Part shown: in pieces, positions 16,688-26,711 of the stretch
Layout of the letters: each line of letters opens with the position of its first letter
How positions within the stretch are numbered: position 1 is the stretch's first letter
Source of the DNA: Muribaculaceae bacterium
GTDB lineage: Bacteria; Bacteroidota; Bacteroidia; Bacteroidales; Muribaculaceae
DNA: 36,775 nt
Assembly (NCBI GenBank): GCA_023667285.1
Contig: JAMPAK010000005.1
Span: forward strand, 1-36,775
Direction: 5' to 3'
Notes under the pieces: model-generated
Database searches by the model: none
Told to the model about the DNA's origin: nothing
Seen by the model: the letters and a program-made list of their open reading frames with translations, nothing else
Made by a program: the position numbers and the translations under genes

Positions 16688-18295
16688 ATGAGTACTATTG
16701 ATTTGACCCAGTATGGCATCAAGGATGTCAAGGAGGTTGTCTATAATCCCTCCTATGAGGAACTCTTCAAGGCAGAGACCGACCCCTCTCTCACAGGCTT
16801 CGAGAAGGGCACAGTGACCGAACTCGGCGCTGTGAACGTGATGACAGGTGTTTACACCGGCCGCTCGCCCAAGGACAAATTCATTGTCCTCGATGTCAAC
16901 TCCAAGGATAAAGTATGGTGGACCACCGAGGAATATAAGAACGACAACAAGCCCGTCACCGAGAAGACCTGGGAGGCTGTCAAGGATATCGCCATCAAGG
17001 AGCTCTCCGGCAAGAAACTCTATGTCGTTGACCGCTTCTGCGGAGCCAACAAGGACACCCGCATGGCTGTCCGCTTCATCATGGAGGTGGCATGGCAGGC
17101 TCACTTCGTCACAAACATGTTCATCGCCGCTACCCCCGAGGAACTCAAGGACTTCAAGCCCGACTTCGTTGTCTACAATGCCTCTAAGGCCAAGGTTGAG
17201 AACTACAAGGAACTCGGCCTCAACTCAGAGACCGCCGTTGTCTTCAACACCACCTCACGCGAGCAGGTTATCATCAACACCTGGTATGGCGGCGAGATGA
17301 AGAAGGGCATGTTCTCAATGATGAACTACTACCTCCCCCAGAAGGGCATCGCCTCTATGCACTGCTCGGCCAACACCGACAAGGAGGGAAAGAACACCGC
17401 CATCTTCTTCGGACTCTCAGGCACAGGCAAGACCACACTGTCAACAGACCCCAAGCGTCTCCTCATCGGCGACGACGAGCACGGCTGGGACGACAATGGC
17501 GTCTTCAACTTCGAGGGCGGCTGCTATGCAAAGGTCATCAACCTTGACAAGGACTCTGAGCCCGACATCTACAACGCAATCCGCCGCGACGCCCTCCTCG
17601 AGAACGTCACCGTCGACAAGGACGGCAAGATTGACTTCGCCGACAAGAGCGTGACAGAGAACACTCGCGTCTCATATCCCATCGACCACATCGAGAGCAT
17701 CGTAAAGCCCGTGTCCGCAGGCCCCGCCGCCAAGAATGTCATCTTCCTGTCAGCCGATGCCTTCGGCGTGCTTCCTCCCGTGTCTATCCTCTCACCTGAG
17801 CAGACAAAATACTATTTCCTCTCAGGCTTCACCAGCAAGCTCGCCGGTACAGAGCGCGGCATCACCGAGCCCACCCCGACTTTCTCCGCTTGCTTCGGCC
17901 AGGCATTCCTTGAGCTCCACCCCACAAAGTATGCTGAGGAACTCGTGAAGAAGATGGACGCCAACGGCGCTAAGGCTTACCTCGTGAATACCGGCTGGAA
18001 CGGCACTGGCAAGCGCATCTCTATCCGCGACACCCGTGGCATCATCGACGCCATCCTCGACGGCTCAATCCTCAAGGCTCCCACAAAGACCCTCCCCATC
18101 TTCGACTTCGTCGTCCCGACAGAGCTCCCCGGCGTTGACCCGAAGATTCTCGACCCGCGCGACACCTACACCGATCCCACAGAGTGGACCAAGAAGGCCG
18201 ACAAGCTCGCCGAGATGTTCATCAACAACTTCAAGAAATTTGAGCACAACGAGGCCGGCAAGGCTCTCGTAGCCGCAGGTCCTCACCTCGACTGA
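16688..18295 (+). CDS. pckA: phosphoenolpyruvate carboxykinase (ATP)
   Basis: The 535-aa enzyme interconverts oxaloacetate and phosphoenolpyruvate with ATP/ADP and CO2. In anaerobic Bacteroidales it usually runs in the carboxylating direction on the route to succinate. Visible motifs are [10 protein letters not shown] near residue 57, [19 protein letters not shown] (PEP/oxaloacetate site), the kinase loop GLSGTGKTT (242-250) and the metal-binding GDDEHGWDD (261-269), which identify the ATP-dependent family. Length is typical. It has its own promoter and a strong terminator. The codons are highly biased (Ctc, aag, ggc), as expected for a heavily expressed gene. Confidence 0.98.
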   Translation: MSTIDLTQYGIKDVKEVVYNPSYEELFKAETDPSLTGFEKGTVTELGAVNVMTGVYTGRSPKDKFIVLDVNSKDKVWWTTEEYKNDNKPVTEKTWEAVKDIAIKELSGKKLYVVDRFCGANKDTRMAVRFIMEVAWQAHFVTNMFIAATPEELKDFKPDFVVYNASKAKVENYKELGLNSETAVVFNTTSREQVIINTWYGGEMKKGMFSMMNYYLPQKGIASMHCSANTDKEGKNTAIFFGLSGTGKTTLSTDPKRLLIGDDEHGWDDNGVFNFEGGCYAKVINLDKDSEPDIYNAIRRDALLENVTVDKDGKIDFADKSVTENTRVSYPIDHIESIVKPVSAGPAAKNVIFLSADAFGVLPPVSILSPEQTKYYFLSGFTSKLAGTERGITEPTPTFSACFGQAFLELHPTKYAEELVKKMDANGAKAYLVNTGWNGTGKRISIRDTRGIIDAILDGSILKAPTKTLPIFDFVVPTELPGVDPKILDPRDTYTDPTEWTKKADKLAEMFINNFKKFEHNEAGKALVAAGPHLD

Positions 18296-18320
18296 TAAGA
18301 CCAGATCGAACCATATAATC

Positions 18321-18354
18321 TTTCGCCCCGGCATCCGTGGATGTCGGGGCGAAA
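18321..18354 (+). terminator. pckA intrinsic terminator
   Basis: A 15-base GC-rich stem (TTTCGCCCCGGCATC with GATGTCGGGGCGAAA, including one G-T pair) with a tetraloop is followed by TTTTTATT. It lies between the convergent ends of pckA and cobS. Confidence 0.9.
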
Positions 18355-18378
18355 TTTTTATTATGCCAACACTTGCTG

Positions 18379-19125
18379 CTATATCCTTATGCAGGCCAGT
18401 GATATAAGCATGAACGAGAGCTCTGACATCAAGGCAGTGGCGCCACAGCAATCTCCGGTATAGCCACTGATGGAGCGGCGCATTATGCGGATAGCGATGG
18501 CCGTCACTGCGATGGGGCCAAGCAAGGAGACCCAGAGAGCAATGGGGATGAACACACAGCCTGCCACGCCGAGAAGAAGGTTGACTAACCGCGCCGGGAT
18601 AGACATGGTAGTGTAGACGGTCTGGTTCTTGGCCGTTTGCTCGTTGCGCGCATAAGGGAGACGGTTGACAATCTGCGAGGCGCAACATTTGCTCCACACG
18701 TCGGCCCCAATGACCACCCCGCATGCCGTCCCAACAGGGATAGAGGAGAGGACACTGACGGCAAGAAGATAGTAAAACAGGAGCGCGATGACGCCATACG
18801 TGCCTATATGTGAGTCTTTCATTATGGCGAGGATACGCTCCCGGCCCCCTCCACACCCCATGGCATCCCACCAGTCAGCCAAGCCATCCTCATGGAGCGC
18901 CCCGGTCAGAAGTGTCCTCCCTATCAGAGCCGTCACCACAGCGACAACCGGGGGAAACAGCATCGAGGAGAGCCACAGAATCCCGGCCGTAACTCCACCC
19001 GTCACCCATCCGGCCAGGGGCCAGAGCTCAACCACACGCTTGTAGCAATCAGCAGGGGGCGAGACCACACGCCACAGAGGAAGGCGCGTAAAGAAAATTA
19101 TAGCGGCGCAGACACGCGAGAACAT
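18379..19125 (-). CDS. cobS: adenosylcobinamide-GDP ribazoletransferase (cobalamin synthase)
   Basis: The 248-aa inner-membrane enzyme joins adenosylcobinamide-GDP with alpha-ribazole (or its phosphate) to make adenosylcobalamin (phosphate). It shows the family pattern of about six hydrophobic helices and the signature HEDGLADWWDAMGCGG followed by RERILAIMKDSHIGTYG, whose acidic residues bind metal. The N-terminus (FFTRLPLWR) is typical. Its ATG overlaps the cobT stop by one base. It is the last gene of the cobU-cobT-cobS operon. Confidence 0.95.
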   Translation of the reverse strand: MFSRVCAAIIFFTRLPLWRVVSPPADCYKRVVELWPLAGWVTGGVTAGILWLSSMLFPPVVAVVTALIGRTLLTGALHEDGLADWWDAMGCGGGRERILAIMKDSHIGTYGVIALLFYYLLAVSVLSSIPVGTACGVVIGADVWSKCCASQIVNRLPYARNEQTAKNQTVYTTMSIPARLVNLLLGVAGCVFIPIALWVSLLGPIAVTAIAIRIMRRSISGYTGDCCGATALMSELSFMLISLACIRI

Positions 19126-20165
19126 CAGAAATATTTTGTGACAGACACCTTGCGGAAGGAATCCATATTATTTATCATTCTGACAGCCGACTCAAGGATG
19201 GGATAAGCACACACCGCCCCTGATCCCTCGCCTAGCCGCAGACCCAGACTGAGCAACGGACGCGCCCCGATGGCATCGAGCATCAGCCGGTGGCCCGATT
19301 CGTCGCCACAATGGCCATAGACGGCATAATCCTCCACAGCGGGATAGAAAGCCCGTGCGGCGGCCATGCAGGCTGTCATTATGAAGCCGTCGACAAGGAT
19401 GACCATCCCCCGCTCAGCAGCACGGAGCATGCCCCCCACTGCCATCATCATCTCCAGGCCGCCAAACCAACACAGACGGCTCCAAAGAGAGCCGTCACCA
19501 TGATAAGCATCCCTGGCGCGGGTCAACACTTCGAGTTTATGGCTCACACCGGCGCTGTCGAGTCCAGCCCCCGCCCCTATGCAACGGCTCAGGGGAATCC
19601 CGGTGAGAATATGCATCCACATCGAGGCAGCCGAGGTGTTGCCACTGCCCATCTCGCCGAAACTGATCACATTACACCCCAGCGTCTCAACCGCGCGGTC
19701 CACCATCATGGCTCCGCGCTCCAGACAGAGGTCTGCCTCCTCAGAGGTCATCGCCGCCTCGCGGATGAAATTACCTGACGAGCGTCTCACCTTCATGTCG
19801 ATGACTCCTGACTCAGGGGGAAAATCATAGTCGACCCCAGCGTCGACAACCATGAGGTGAAACCCATGCTGCTCGCATAGGAAATTGATGCCAGCCCCTC
19901 CACGGGTGAAATGCTCCACCTGCTGCCACGTCACCTCCTTGGGCGACACGCTCACACCCTCCTCAATGATGCCGTGGTCTGCGGCAAAAAGTATGTTGCA
20001 TGGATTGGAGAGCCTCGGAGAGAGGCTCTGTTGGATAAGCCCAATCCTGAGAGCCAGTTCCTCAAGACGCCCCAGTGCACCCTTGGGCTTGGTAAGGTTA
20101 TCTATTTTCTCGCTCAAGGCATCCCCGATGGCGCTGTCGGGGCGATGAATGTCGAAGTGTCTCAT
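19125..20165 (-). CDS. cobT: nicotinate-nucleotide--dimethylbenzimidazole phosphoribosyltransferase
   Basis: The 346-aa enzyme makes alpha-ribazole 5'-phosphate from a lower-ligand base and nicotinate mononucleotide. Visible family motifs are [15 protein letters not shown] (24-38), [21 protein letters not shown], the substrate loop [14 protein letters not shown] (168-181), and the catalytic Glu in LRLGEGSGA (E313). The length equals that of known CobT proteins. The start overlaps the cobU stop by 4 bases. No dedicated lower-ligand synthesis gene (bluB or bza) lies in this window, so the base is made elsewhere or imported. Confidence 0.97.
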   Translation of the reverse strand: MRHFDIHRPDSAIGDALSEKIDNLTKPKGALGRLEELALRIGLIQQSLSPRLSNPCNILFAADHGIIEEGVSVSPKEVTWQQVEHFTRGGAGINFLCEQHGFHLMVVDAGVDYDFPPESGVIDMKVRRSSGNFIREAAMTSEEADLCLERGAMMVDRAVETLGCNVISFGEMGSGNTSAASMWMHILTGIPLSRCIGAGAGLDSAGVSHKLEVLTRARDAYHGDGSLWSRLCWFGGLEMMMAVGGMLRAAERGMVILVDGFIMTACMAAARAFYPAVEDYAVYGHCGDESGHRLMLDAIGARPLLSLGLRLGEGSGAVCAYPILESAVRMINNMDSFRKVSVTKYF

Positions 20166-20677
20166 TTTATCTTCAGAGGTATTCCTGAAATCATGAAAAT
20201 GACCTCGTCGGCCATCTCTGCCACATGGCGGTTGATGAGCCCCTGGAGGTCGGCAAAACGACGCTGCATGGCGTTGGCACTGATTCCTCCAAGTCCAATC
20301 TCGTTTGTGACGATGATAAGATTTCGAGTGCAGCGTGCCAGGACTTCCATGTCGCAGACGAGCGACTTATATGCCGCCTCCACACACTCCTTGCAGTCGA
20401 AGAAGTGGTTTGTGGCCAGAAGAGTCAGACAGTCAAGCAGAACAGTGCGTCCCTCAAGGTTGGCAGCCTGACGCGACATGCAGCAAGGCTCCTCTACTGT
20501 GGTCCAAGCCTCACCCCTCCGCGCCTGATGAGCCCTCACACGGTCAGCCCAGTCGGCGTCTCCTTCCGGGATGGTGGATGTGGCGAGATATACGGGATGT
20601 GGGTCTGACTCGAGCGCAAGCCGCTCGGCCATCTCACTTTTCCCTGACCGCTGCCCGCCGGTGATGAGTGTGATCAT
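20162..20677 (-). CDS. cobU: adenosylcobinamide kinase / adenosylcobinamide-phosphate guanylyltransferase
   Basis: The 171-aa bifunctional enzyme phosphorylates adenosylcobinamide and then transfers GMP to it. The Walker A GGQRSGKS (7-14), the [24 protein letters not shown] segment with the guanylylated His (H50), and [10 protein letters not shown] are all family hallmarks. The open frame continues upstream to 20737, but the ATG at 20677 begins the usual MITLITGG and lies after the promoter box at 20695-20702, so it is chosen. It leads the cobU-cobT-cobS operon, divergent from the pectate lyase gene. I see no cobalamin riboswitch in the 81-base gap. Confidence 0.95.
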   Translation of the reverse strand: MITLITGGQRSGKSEMAERLALESDPHPVYLATSTIPEGDADWADRVRAHQARRGEAWTTVEEPCCMSRQAANLEGRTVLLDCLTLLATNHFFDCKECVEAAYKSLVCDMEVLARCTRNLIIVTNEIGLGGISANAMQRRFADLQGLINRHVAEMADEVIFMISGIPLKIK

Positions 20678-20694
20678 GATTTTCAGATTTTCTG

Positions 20695-20702
20695 CAAAAT
20701 TA
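20695..20702 (-). promoter_or_regulatory. -7 box of the cobUTS operon
   Basis: On the minus strand TAATTTTG fits TAnnTTTG and is followed by CA. It is about 18 bases from the cobU ATG, so the leader is very short. Confidence 0.6.
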
Positions 20703-20725
20703 CACAAAAGATGCGATTTTTTGCT

Positions 20726-20733
20726 TAACTTTG
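20726..20733 (+). promoter_or_regulatory. -7 box of the pectate lyase gene
   Basis: TAACTTTG on the plus strand fits TAnnTTTG, 25 bases before the ATG at 20759. It lies back-to-back with the cobU box 23 bases away, so the two -33 regions overlap and could share regulation. Confidence 0.6.
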
Positions 20734-20758
20734 ACACCCAAATGCCAAGAAACTAACC

Positions 20759-23527
20759 ATGAAAAGAATAGTAGCCCGAGCCATACTGTCGATGGCTCTT
20801 ATAGCAGGCACATGTACGGGTGCAGCAGCTCGAGACTCCATCCATGTCTCAACCTCAGGAAACGACTCAGCCTCAGGCACAGCCGACGCCCCATTTGCCA
20901 CCATCGAGAAGGCTCTCGAGACCGTAGAACCTGGTGGGACCATCTATGTCCATGAGGGCACGTACTACCCCGTGTCGCGCATCGTCATCCCTGAGAAAGC
21001 CACAAGCGCCGATGCCCGCATCAGCCTCATGGCATATGGGGCAGACAACGTGGTGATTGACGGCTCGAAGATGGCTCCCAAGACACAGATGGAGTTCAAG
21101 ATGTCCAGGTGCATGTATTTCCCTTATTGGGCCAACTATTGGTATATCAAAGGGATAACTTTCTGCAATGCGAAGGATAACGGAGTGAAGGTGGAGGGGA
21201 GTTACAACATCTTTGAGAACTGCGTCTTCCACGACAACAACGACACTGGCCTGCAGATAGGCATGTTCAAGGACTGGAGCATCGAGGAGACAAAGAGCTT
21301 CCCCATCAAGGGAACCCCTGAATACAACCCCGGCTACACATATTGCCGGGGAAACAAAGTGATAAACTGCGACTCATACAACAACTATGACGCCGTGAGT
21401 TTCAACGGCAAAGACGACGGCGGCGACGCCGACGGATTTGCCTGCAAACTTTTTCCGGGGCCCGGAACGGAGTTCTATGGCTGCCGTGCATGGAACAACT
21501 CTGACGACAATTGGGACCTCTATATGGTTTATCATCCTGTCGTCATAGACAACTGCTGGGCCTGGAACGCAGCCCTCGATGCCGACGGAAAGAAGACCCC
21601 CGGCAACGGCAACGGATTCAAACTGGGTGGCGGAGGCTCGTCGGGCGGTGCGGCCTTCGCGCAGTCCACGGGCGCACACGTGGTGAGGAACTGCGTGGCC
21701 TTCTCAAACACCGTCAAGGGATTTGACCAGAATAACGCCTATGAGGGGATGTATCTCTTCAACAACGTGGCCTGGGACAATGAGTACAACTACCGCTTCC
21801 CCACAGCCTTCAAGTTTGGAGGAATGAGAATTCGCAACTGCGTGGGCTTCAAACCTCGCAAGTTAAACCATGAGTTCCTCTCGGCCAACAAAGAGGGCTA
21901 TCAGACCCCTGACACCGACTTCAATTCATGGACTCTCATCGACGGGACCGACCCGGTGAAGGACGGCAACAAGGTGGACGGCAAGAAGATCTCTGTGGCC
22001 GACCACTCCATGCAGTTCATCTCGCTCAGCGAGGCCGACGCCAAGGCTCCGCGCAATCCTGACGGCTCGCTCCCCGACAATGGGTTCTGCCGTCTGGTGG
22101 AGGGGAGCATATTCATTGACAAGGGCGAGGTCACAGAAGGGTTTGTCCCGGTCCGCTTCATGACTGAGGCTGAGGCCGCTCAATATGGGCTGGAACTCAT
22201 CACGGCTGCCCCTGTCACCATAGAGCACAACGGCGAGGCTCCTGACCTCGGCGCCTATGAGAGTGGCGTGCCCACCACGGGTAGGCTCTATGTAGTCTCC
22301 GGTGCGACTGAACAGACAGTCTATGCCGGGACTGAGATTGAGCCGATTGTCCTCGAATGGGGCGGCGCGGCCACGGATGTCAGCGTCTCCGGCGAGGGTT
22401 CTCTGAGCCTCACACGCGACATGGATGCATCCAGAATCACCATCAGTGGTGTGCCGTCAGCCTCAACTACAGTCAATGTCACCACTGTCGGGGGAGACAC
22501 TCAGGCCACTGTGGCAATCGAGATAACCGTCTCAGAAATCGCTCCGGCTACCCTTGTCTGCACCACAGGCAATGCATCGCAGTCCCTGTTCTACAATATG
22601 CCCATTGAACCTATCGTGTTCACATACGGTGGCGGCGCCACCGGCATTGAGGTGACATCACTCCCCGCAGGCCTCTCCTATACAATCGAGGGAAATACAC
22701 TTACCATCTCAGGTATCCCCACGGAAGAGGGTAGATATACCGTCACCGCCACAGGCGGCATGGAACCCGTAAGTCTCAGCGGCTCAATCTCACTCGAGAC
22801 CGCCTACAAGATTCTCACCGGAGACTGGTATAATATCCAGGATCCCATCGACGCTCTTCCTGACGACCTCCGCGGCGTGGTGAGCATCGAGTCATCAGCC
22901 TCATACACCACCGTGTGGAACCCGGAGTACACCGAGAGCGATGGCTCCGTGCCCGGGGGCTGCACAAAGGGGGCTGTGAATGTTGAGCGCGGAGGAGCCA
23001 TTGTATGGAGACTACCCTCGCTGCTAGAGCTCAAGGCCAATGTCCACTTCACCGGCGGACGCTATCTTGAGGTGCGCTGGCAATATGACGGCGAGGCAGA
23101 GAAGAGCTGGACATCAGACAAACTCAGCAAGACCACCCTATGTGGCTGGGACCTTATGAGCGCAGCCGGAATCAGTGAGACAGACAAGCCCGTGACGGTC
23201 AAGTTTGTTAACCCAACATCAAACAACGGCGGCATCCGTGTCTACGACTTCTTTGCAAAGGTTCATGCCGACAGCGAGACCTCTATCCACTCAATCGAGA
23301 CAGCCGGAGCCGATGCGCTCAAATATTTCATCACGGCCTCAGCCGTTGTGATTGAGAATCCTGCCGAGATTGCCGGAGCGGCGCTCTTCGCCCTCGATGG
23401 CCGGATGCTGTCCTCAACCACATCGAGCGCCATCCTTCCCCGTCCCTCCGGACGCCCCGGGGTCTACATCCTCCAGGTTGTCACCTGTGATGGCAAGTCA
23501 CTTGTAAGAAAGGCTGTACTGAAATAA
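20759..23527 (+). CDS. secreted PL9-family pectate lyase with Ig-like repeats and a T9SS-like C-terminal domain
   Basis: The 922-aa protein has a signal peptide, a right-handed beta-helix catalytic domain (about 28-500), two similar Ig-like repeats (around 505-590 and 595-675, both with the pattern VYAGTEIEPIVLEWGGAAT / LFYNMPIEPIVFTYGGGAT), a linker domain and a C-terminal GVYILQVVTCDGKSLVRKAVLK segment like type IX secretion sorting domains. The spacing of the active residues equals that known for the Dickeya Pel9A enzyme (D209, D233, D234, D237, K273): here D225, D249, D250, D253 and K288 (in NGFKLGG). It should cut polygalacturonate by beta-elimination. No SusC/SusD pair is next to it. 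The family and catalytic residues are firm; the secretion route is inferred. Confidence 0.88.
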   Translation: MKRIVARAILSMALIAGTCTGAAARDSIHVSTSGNDSASGTADAPFATIEKALETVEPGGTIYVHEGTYYPVSRIVIPEKATSADARISLMAYGADNVVIDGSKMAPKTQMEFKMSRCMYFPYWANYWYIKGITFCNAKDNGVKVEGSYNIFENCVFHDNNDTGLQIGMFKDWSIEETKSFPIKGTPEYNPGYTYCRGNKVINCDSYNNYDAVSFNGKDDGGDADGFACKLFPGPGTEFYGCRAWNNSDDNWDLYMVYHPVVIDNCWAWNAALDADGKKTPGNGNGFKLGGGGSSGGAAFAQSTGAHVVRNCVAFSNTVKGFDQNNAYEGMYLFNNVAWDNEYNYRFPTAFKFGGMRIRNCVGFKPRKLNHEFLSANKEGYQTPDTDFNSWTLIDGTDPVKDGNKVDGKKISVADHSMQFISLSEADAKAPRNPDGSLPDNGFCRLVEGSIFIDKGEVTEGFVPVRFMTEAEAAQYGLELITAAPVTIEHNGEAPDLGAYESGVPTTGRLYVVSGATEQTVYAGTEIEPIVLEWGGAATDVSVSGEGSLSLTRDMDASRITISGVPSASTTVNVTTVGGDTQATVAIEITVSEIAPATLVCTTGNASQSLFYNMPIEPIVFTYGGGATGIEVTSLPAGLSYTIEGNTLTISGIPTEEGRYTVTATGGMEPVSLSGSISLETAYKILTGDWYNIQDPIDALPDDLRGVVSIESSASYTTVWNPEYTESDGSVPGGCTKGAVNVERGGAIVWRLPSLLELKANVHFTGGRYLEVRWQYDGEAEKSWTSDKLSKTTLCGWDLMSAAGISETDKPVTVKFVNPTSNNGGIRVYDFFAKVHADSETSIHSIETAGADALKYFITASAVVIENPAEIAGAALFALDGRMLSSTTSSAILPRPSGRPGVYILQVVTCDGKSLVRKAVLK

Positions 23528-23528
23528 A

Positions 23529-23784
23529 ATGGAAAAAAGCCATCCTCGCCATAGTTCTTCTCTCTGTCCTGTCCACCTCCGGACTTGCGGAGACCACCGA
23601 GCTCACTATGGACAACCATATCAGCCTCTGCAAGGAGAATATCTATAAGGACTATAAGCAGATGTTTCGCGACCCGGCGGGGGGCGCGCTCATCTATCCC
23701 TATCGAAGGACGCACCCCAACCTGGGAATTCTGAATACAAGCCCCGGAGGTCACAAAGCCCCGGGGCTTTTTCTGTCCGGATAG
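23529..23784 (+). pseudogene. frameshifted, truncated start of a secreted-protein gene
   Basis: Starting from GCC at 23539 there is one open frame encoding a clean signal peptide (KKAILAIVLLSVLSTSGLA) and about 50 more residues containing LCKENIYKDYKQMFRDPAGGALIYPYRR, up to TAG at 23782-23784. The ATG at 23529 is in another frame: seven bases (G plus six A) lie between ATG and GCC where six or nine are needed, so a one-base indel broke the gene. The 3' part is replaced by a terminator hairpin at 23739. The FRDPAGGALIYPY motif recalls the N-termini of trehalase-like glycoside hydrolases; this identity is a guess. Confidence 0.55.
23739..23773 (+). terminator. intrinsic terminator downstream of the pectate lyase gene
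   Basis: AAGCCCCGG (23739-23747) pairs with CCGGGGCTT (23761-23769), followed by further T residues. It lies in the remnant described above and ends the pectate lyase transcript. Confidence 0.85.
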
Positions 23785-23854
23785 TCAGCCGCCGTGAGGA
23801 CGTGATTTTGTTATTTTTAACACAATGCAGAGTGAGTGAGGTTTGATTTATCTG

Positions 23855-23862
23855 TATATTTG
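23855..23862 (+). promoter_or_regulatory. -7 box of the SNF2 helicase operon
   Basis: TATATTTG is a perfect TAnnTTTG 24 bases before the ATG at 23887 and lies after the GTG at 23836, which excludes that upstream start. Confidence 0.55.
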
Positions 23863-23886
23863 TGGGTTATTGTTTCAACTTCATTT

Positions 23887-26709
23887 ATGGCGTCTGATTT
23901 TCTTCCTAATTTGAAACGACGGCTTGTCAATACCCCGACAGACTCAAAGAGCCTGGGGGAAGCCGGTGGTAACTTCCTTTTTCAAATACTTACCGCTGCC
24001 GACGGGGCTGCGACACTTGACACCGTGGACAAAAAAGGTCGCAAGGTGACCCCCGACCCTCGATTTTACAGGGGTGAGCAGTCAGCCCTGCTCCGCGCCA
24101 TGGACTCAATCAGGCGTGAAAACCGCTTCACCATCAACTGGGATGCCTCAGGCAAAGGTGACAGCATAAACCTCTCGCTCTATCCCTATCTGCTCTTCCA
24201 ACTGACGCGATGCGACAACATCGTAGACGCCAATCTCAAGCCCATCCACCCCACGGACACACGCGCCACCCTGGCTCTCCACATCGACCAGCAGCACGAT
24301 GGCCTTCTTAACCCCACATGGGTGCTTGAACTCCCTCAGGAGGATGGCAGCACGCTCCGCTCAACCGAGTTCACACCGCTCACAGAGTCATATCTGCTTG
24401 TGGGAGACACACTGTGCCCGGTCGATGAGATGGGCGAATATTTCCAGAATCTAAGTTTCTTTGCCTCCAGAATCGCCCCGGACATGATCGAGCAGTATCT
24501 CTCAGTAGTCTACAGCTACGTCGACCATTTCCGCCTGGAGTATGGGACGGCCAAGGTCGAGATGAGCCACGAGGAGGTGAGCGGAAAGCCAACCCTCGTG
24601 TTTGAGAAAGTCGACCCCGACATGGCGCTCCACCTGAGAGTGACAAACTCTCTGAGAGGCGTCGACGAGGAGTTCCTGCGCCGCTTCGACCTGACCCGAA
24701 TAGCCTCAGTGGGCATGGAGGGAAATGTCACCGTGAGGCAGATAAGCCCCCACAGGCTTGAAGACGACATCGACTCCGTGATGAAACTGATACAGCGCCA
24801 CGCCCCCTCGCGCAAGGAGGCAAAGGAGGTATATCTGGACGGCGACACATTCATCATTCCTCAGAACGTTGCCGGGCCCTTCCTGCTCAAGGCTCTCCCG
24901 GTGCTTCTGAGCGACTTCACGCTGCTGGGCACCGACAGGCTCCGCGAGTACAAGGTAGCGCCCATAAAGCCGAAACTGTCAATGAAATTCACCTCCGGAA
25001 TCGACTTCCTTGAAGGCGACGCCACAATACAGGTAGGCGACGAGGAACTGACACTCGGCAAACTCTTCGAGCAGTATCGCCGCGACCGCTATATCACCCT
25101 CAAGGACGGGACACGCGCCGTGCTCGACGACTCCTACATGCGCCGCCTCGAGCGCATATTCGGCGACAAGCGCAACGCCGGCAAGGACATCCGCATCAGC
25201 TACTTCGACCTCCCCGACATCGAAGACCTCCTCAACCGCAAGCTAGACCCCAAGGTGTTCGAGCGCCAGCGCAAGGTCTACGAAGGGTTCAACAAACTAT
25301 CCAAACAACACATCAGCCTGCCCCACCTCAACGCCACCCTGCGCCCCTATCAGGCCGAGGGCGTGAAATGGATAAAATATCTCTACGACAACAATCTGGG
25401 AGGGTGCCTGGCCGATGACATGGGTCTGGGCAAGACCATCCAGACCATAGCCATCCTCTCGATGATCTATCCCGGATGTGAGGAACCCTCGCTCATCGTG
25501 ATGCCACGCAGCCTCCTCTTCAACTGGCAGAATGAGATAGGGCGATTCAACCCCGGCCTCACCACATACATGTACTACCAGCAGGACCGCGACATGGACG
25601 AGGCCCGAAAGCACAACATCATCCTCACAACCTATGCGATGGTGCGCAACGACATCGAGAAATTCAGCAAGGAGAAGTTCCACTATGTCATCCTCGATGA
25701 GAGCCAGAACATCAAGAACATCGGCGCACAGACCACCCGCGCCATCTGGCTCCTCGAGACAGAACACCGGCTGGCACTGAGCGGCACCCCGGTCGAGAAC
25801 AACCTCTCAGAACTCTTCTCGCTCTTCAGATTCCTGAACCCCGGCATGCTCGGCGACCTCGACGAGTTCAACCGCCGCTACGCCGGCCCCATCATGAAGG
25901 AAGACGACAAAGACGCCATGGCCTCCCTGCGCCGCCGCATCTTCCCATTCATGCTCCGACGCCTCAAGAAGGATGTGCTCAAAGACCTCCCAGACCGTGT
26001 CGAGCAGACCCTCTTTGTGGAAATGGAGAAGGACCAGGCCGAGTTCTACGAGCAGCGCCGCCGGTTCTATCAGGAGAAGGTCCACAACACCATCGCCACC
26101 GAGGGGATAAAGAAATCCCAGTTCGTCATGTTCCAGGCCCTCACAGAGCTCAGGCGCATCGCCTCCGTCCCGGAGAGCCTCACCGACGGACGTGTCCATT
26201 CCCCCAAGCTGGAGGAACTCGTGGAGCATGTATCAGACGCCGTGGCCAACGGACACAAGTGTGTGGTGTTCTTCAACTACATAGCCGGCCTCGAGCTGAC
26301 TGGCGAGCACCTCTCACGCCTCAGCATCGACTTCGAGACCATGACAGGCGCCACCACAAACCGCCGCAAGGTCGTGGAGCGGTTCAACTCTGACCCTAAC
26401 TGCATGGTCTTCCTCATGACACTCAAGACCGGTGGCGTGGGCCTCAACCTCACAGTAGCCGACACGGTGTTCATCTTTGAGCCATGGTGGAACAAGGCCG
26501 CCGAGGAGCAGGCCATAAACCGCCTCCACCGCATAGGCCAGAAAGCCAAGGTCCACTCCTACTCCCTCATCACACGTGACACTATCGAAGAGAAGATACG
26601 CCAGCTGCAGGAACAGAAATCTCAGCTTTTCGACGACCTAATCAGTTCAGACTCCTCCACCTCAAAGCAGCTCTCTGAGGAGGACATCAACTTCATTCTC
26701 TCCAAATAG
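23887..26709 (+). CDS. SNF2-family DNA-dependent ATPase/helicase
   Basis: The 940-aa protein has a 480-residue N-terminal region with the bacterial SNF2-associated domain (around SGIDFLEGDATIQVGDEEL and LKDGTRAVLDDSYMRRLERIF) and then a complete Swi2/Snf2 core. Motifs: DDMGLGKTIQT (Walker A, 510-520), DESQ (604-607) in place of DEAH, LSGTPVEN, and in the second RecA domain LKTGGVGLNLT and INRLHRIGQ (ending at 885). Such proteins translocate on double-stranded DNA and remodel protein-DNA complexes. The next gene starts 2 bases after its stop, so a complex with that 608-aa protein is likely. The family call is firm; the pathway is unknown. Confidence 0.93.
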   Translation: MASDFLPNLKRRLVNTPTDSKSLGEAGGNFLFQILTAADGAATLDTVDKKGRKVTPDPRFYRGEQSALLRAMDSIRRENRFTINWDASGKGDSINLSLYPYLLFQLTRCDNIVDANLKPIHPTDTRATLALHIDQQHDGLLNPTWVLELPQEDGSTLRSTEFTPLTESYLLVGDTLCPVDEMGEYFQNLSFFASRIAPDMIEQYLSVVYSYVDHFRLEYGTAKVEMSHEEVSGKPTLVFEKVDPDMALHLRVTNSLRGVDEEFLRRFDLTRIASVGMEGNVTVRQISPHRLEDDIDSVMKLIQRHAPSRKEAKEVYLDGDTFIIPQNVAGPFLLKALPVLLSDFTLLGTDRLREYKVAPIKPKLSMKFTSGIDFLEGDATIQVGDEELTLGKLFEQYRRDRYITLKDGTRAVLDDSYMRRLERIFGDKRNAGKDIRISYFDLPDIEDLLNRKLDPKVFERQRKVYEGFNKLSKQHISLPHLNATLRPYQAEGVKWIKYLYDNNLGGCLADDMGLGKTIQTIAILSMIYPGCEEPSLIVMPRSLLFNWQNEIGRFNPGLTTYMYYQQDRDMDEARKHNIILTTYAMVRNDIEKFSKEKFHYVILDESQNIKNIGAQTTRAIWLLETEHRLALSGTPVENNLSELFSLFRFLNPGMLGDLDEFNRRYAGPIMKEDDKDAMASLRRRIFPFMLRRLKKDVLKDLPDRVEQTLFVEMEKDQAEFYEQRRRFYQEKVHNTIATEGIKKSQFVMFQALTELRRIASVPESLTDGRVHSPKLEELVEHVSDAVANGHKCVVFFNYIAGLELTGEHLSRLSIDFETMTGATTNRRKVVERFNSDPNCMVFLMTLKTGGVGLNLTVADTVFIFEPWWNKAAEEQAINRLHRIGQKAKVHSYSLITRDTIEEKIRQLQEQKSQLFDDLISSDSSTSKQLSEEDINFILSK

Positions 26710-26711
26710 CC

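Noticed and set aside
18065-18871. 268-aa minus-strand frame over the end of pckA and cobS
   Set aside because: It is a shadow of cobS and pckA in another frame, rich in His/Arg/Cys, and crosses the strong pckA terminator.
20678-20758. Cobalamin riboswitch before cobU
   Set aside because: The gap is only 81 bases and is filled by two divergent promoters; the conserved B12-box is absent.
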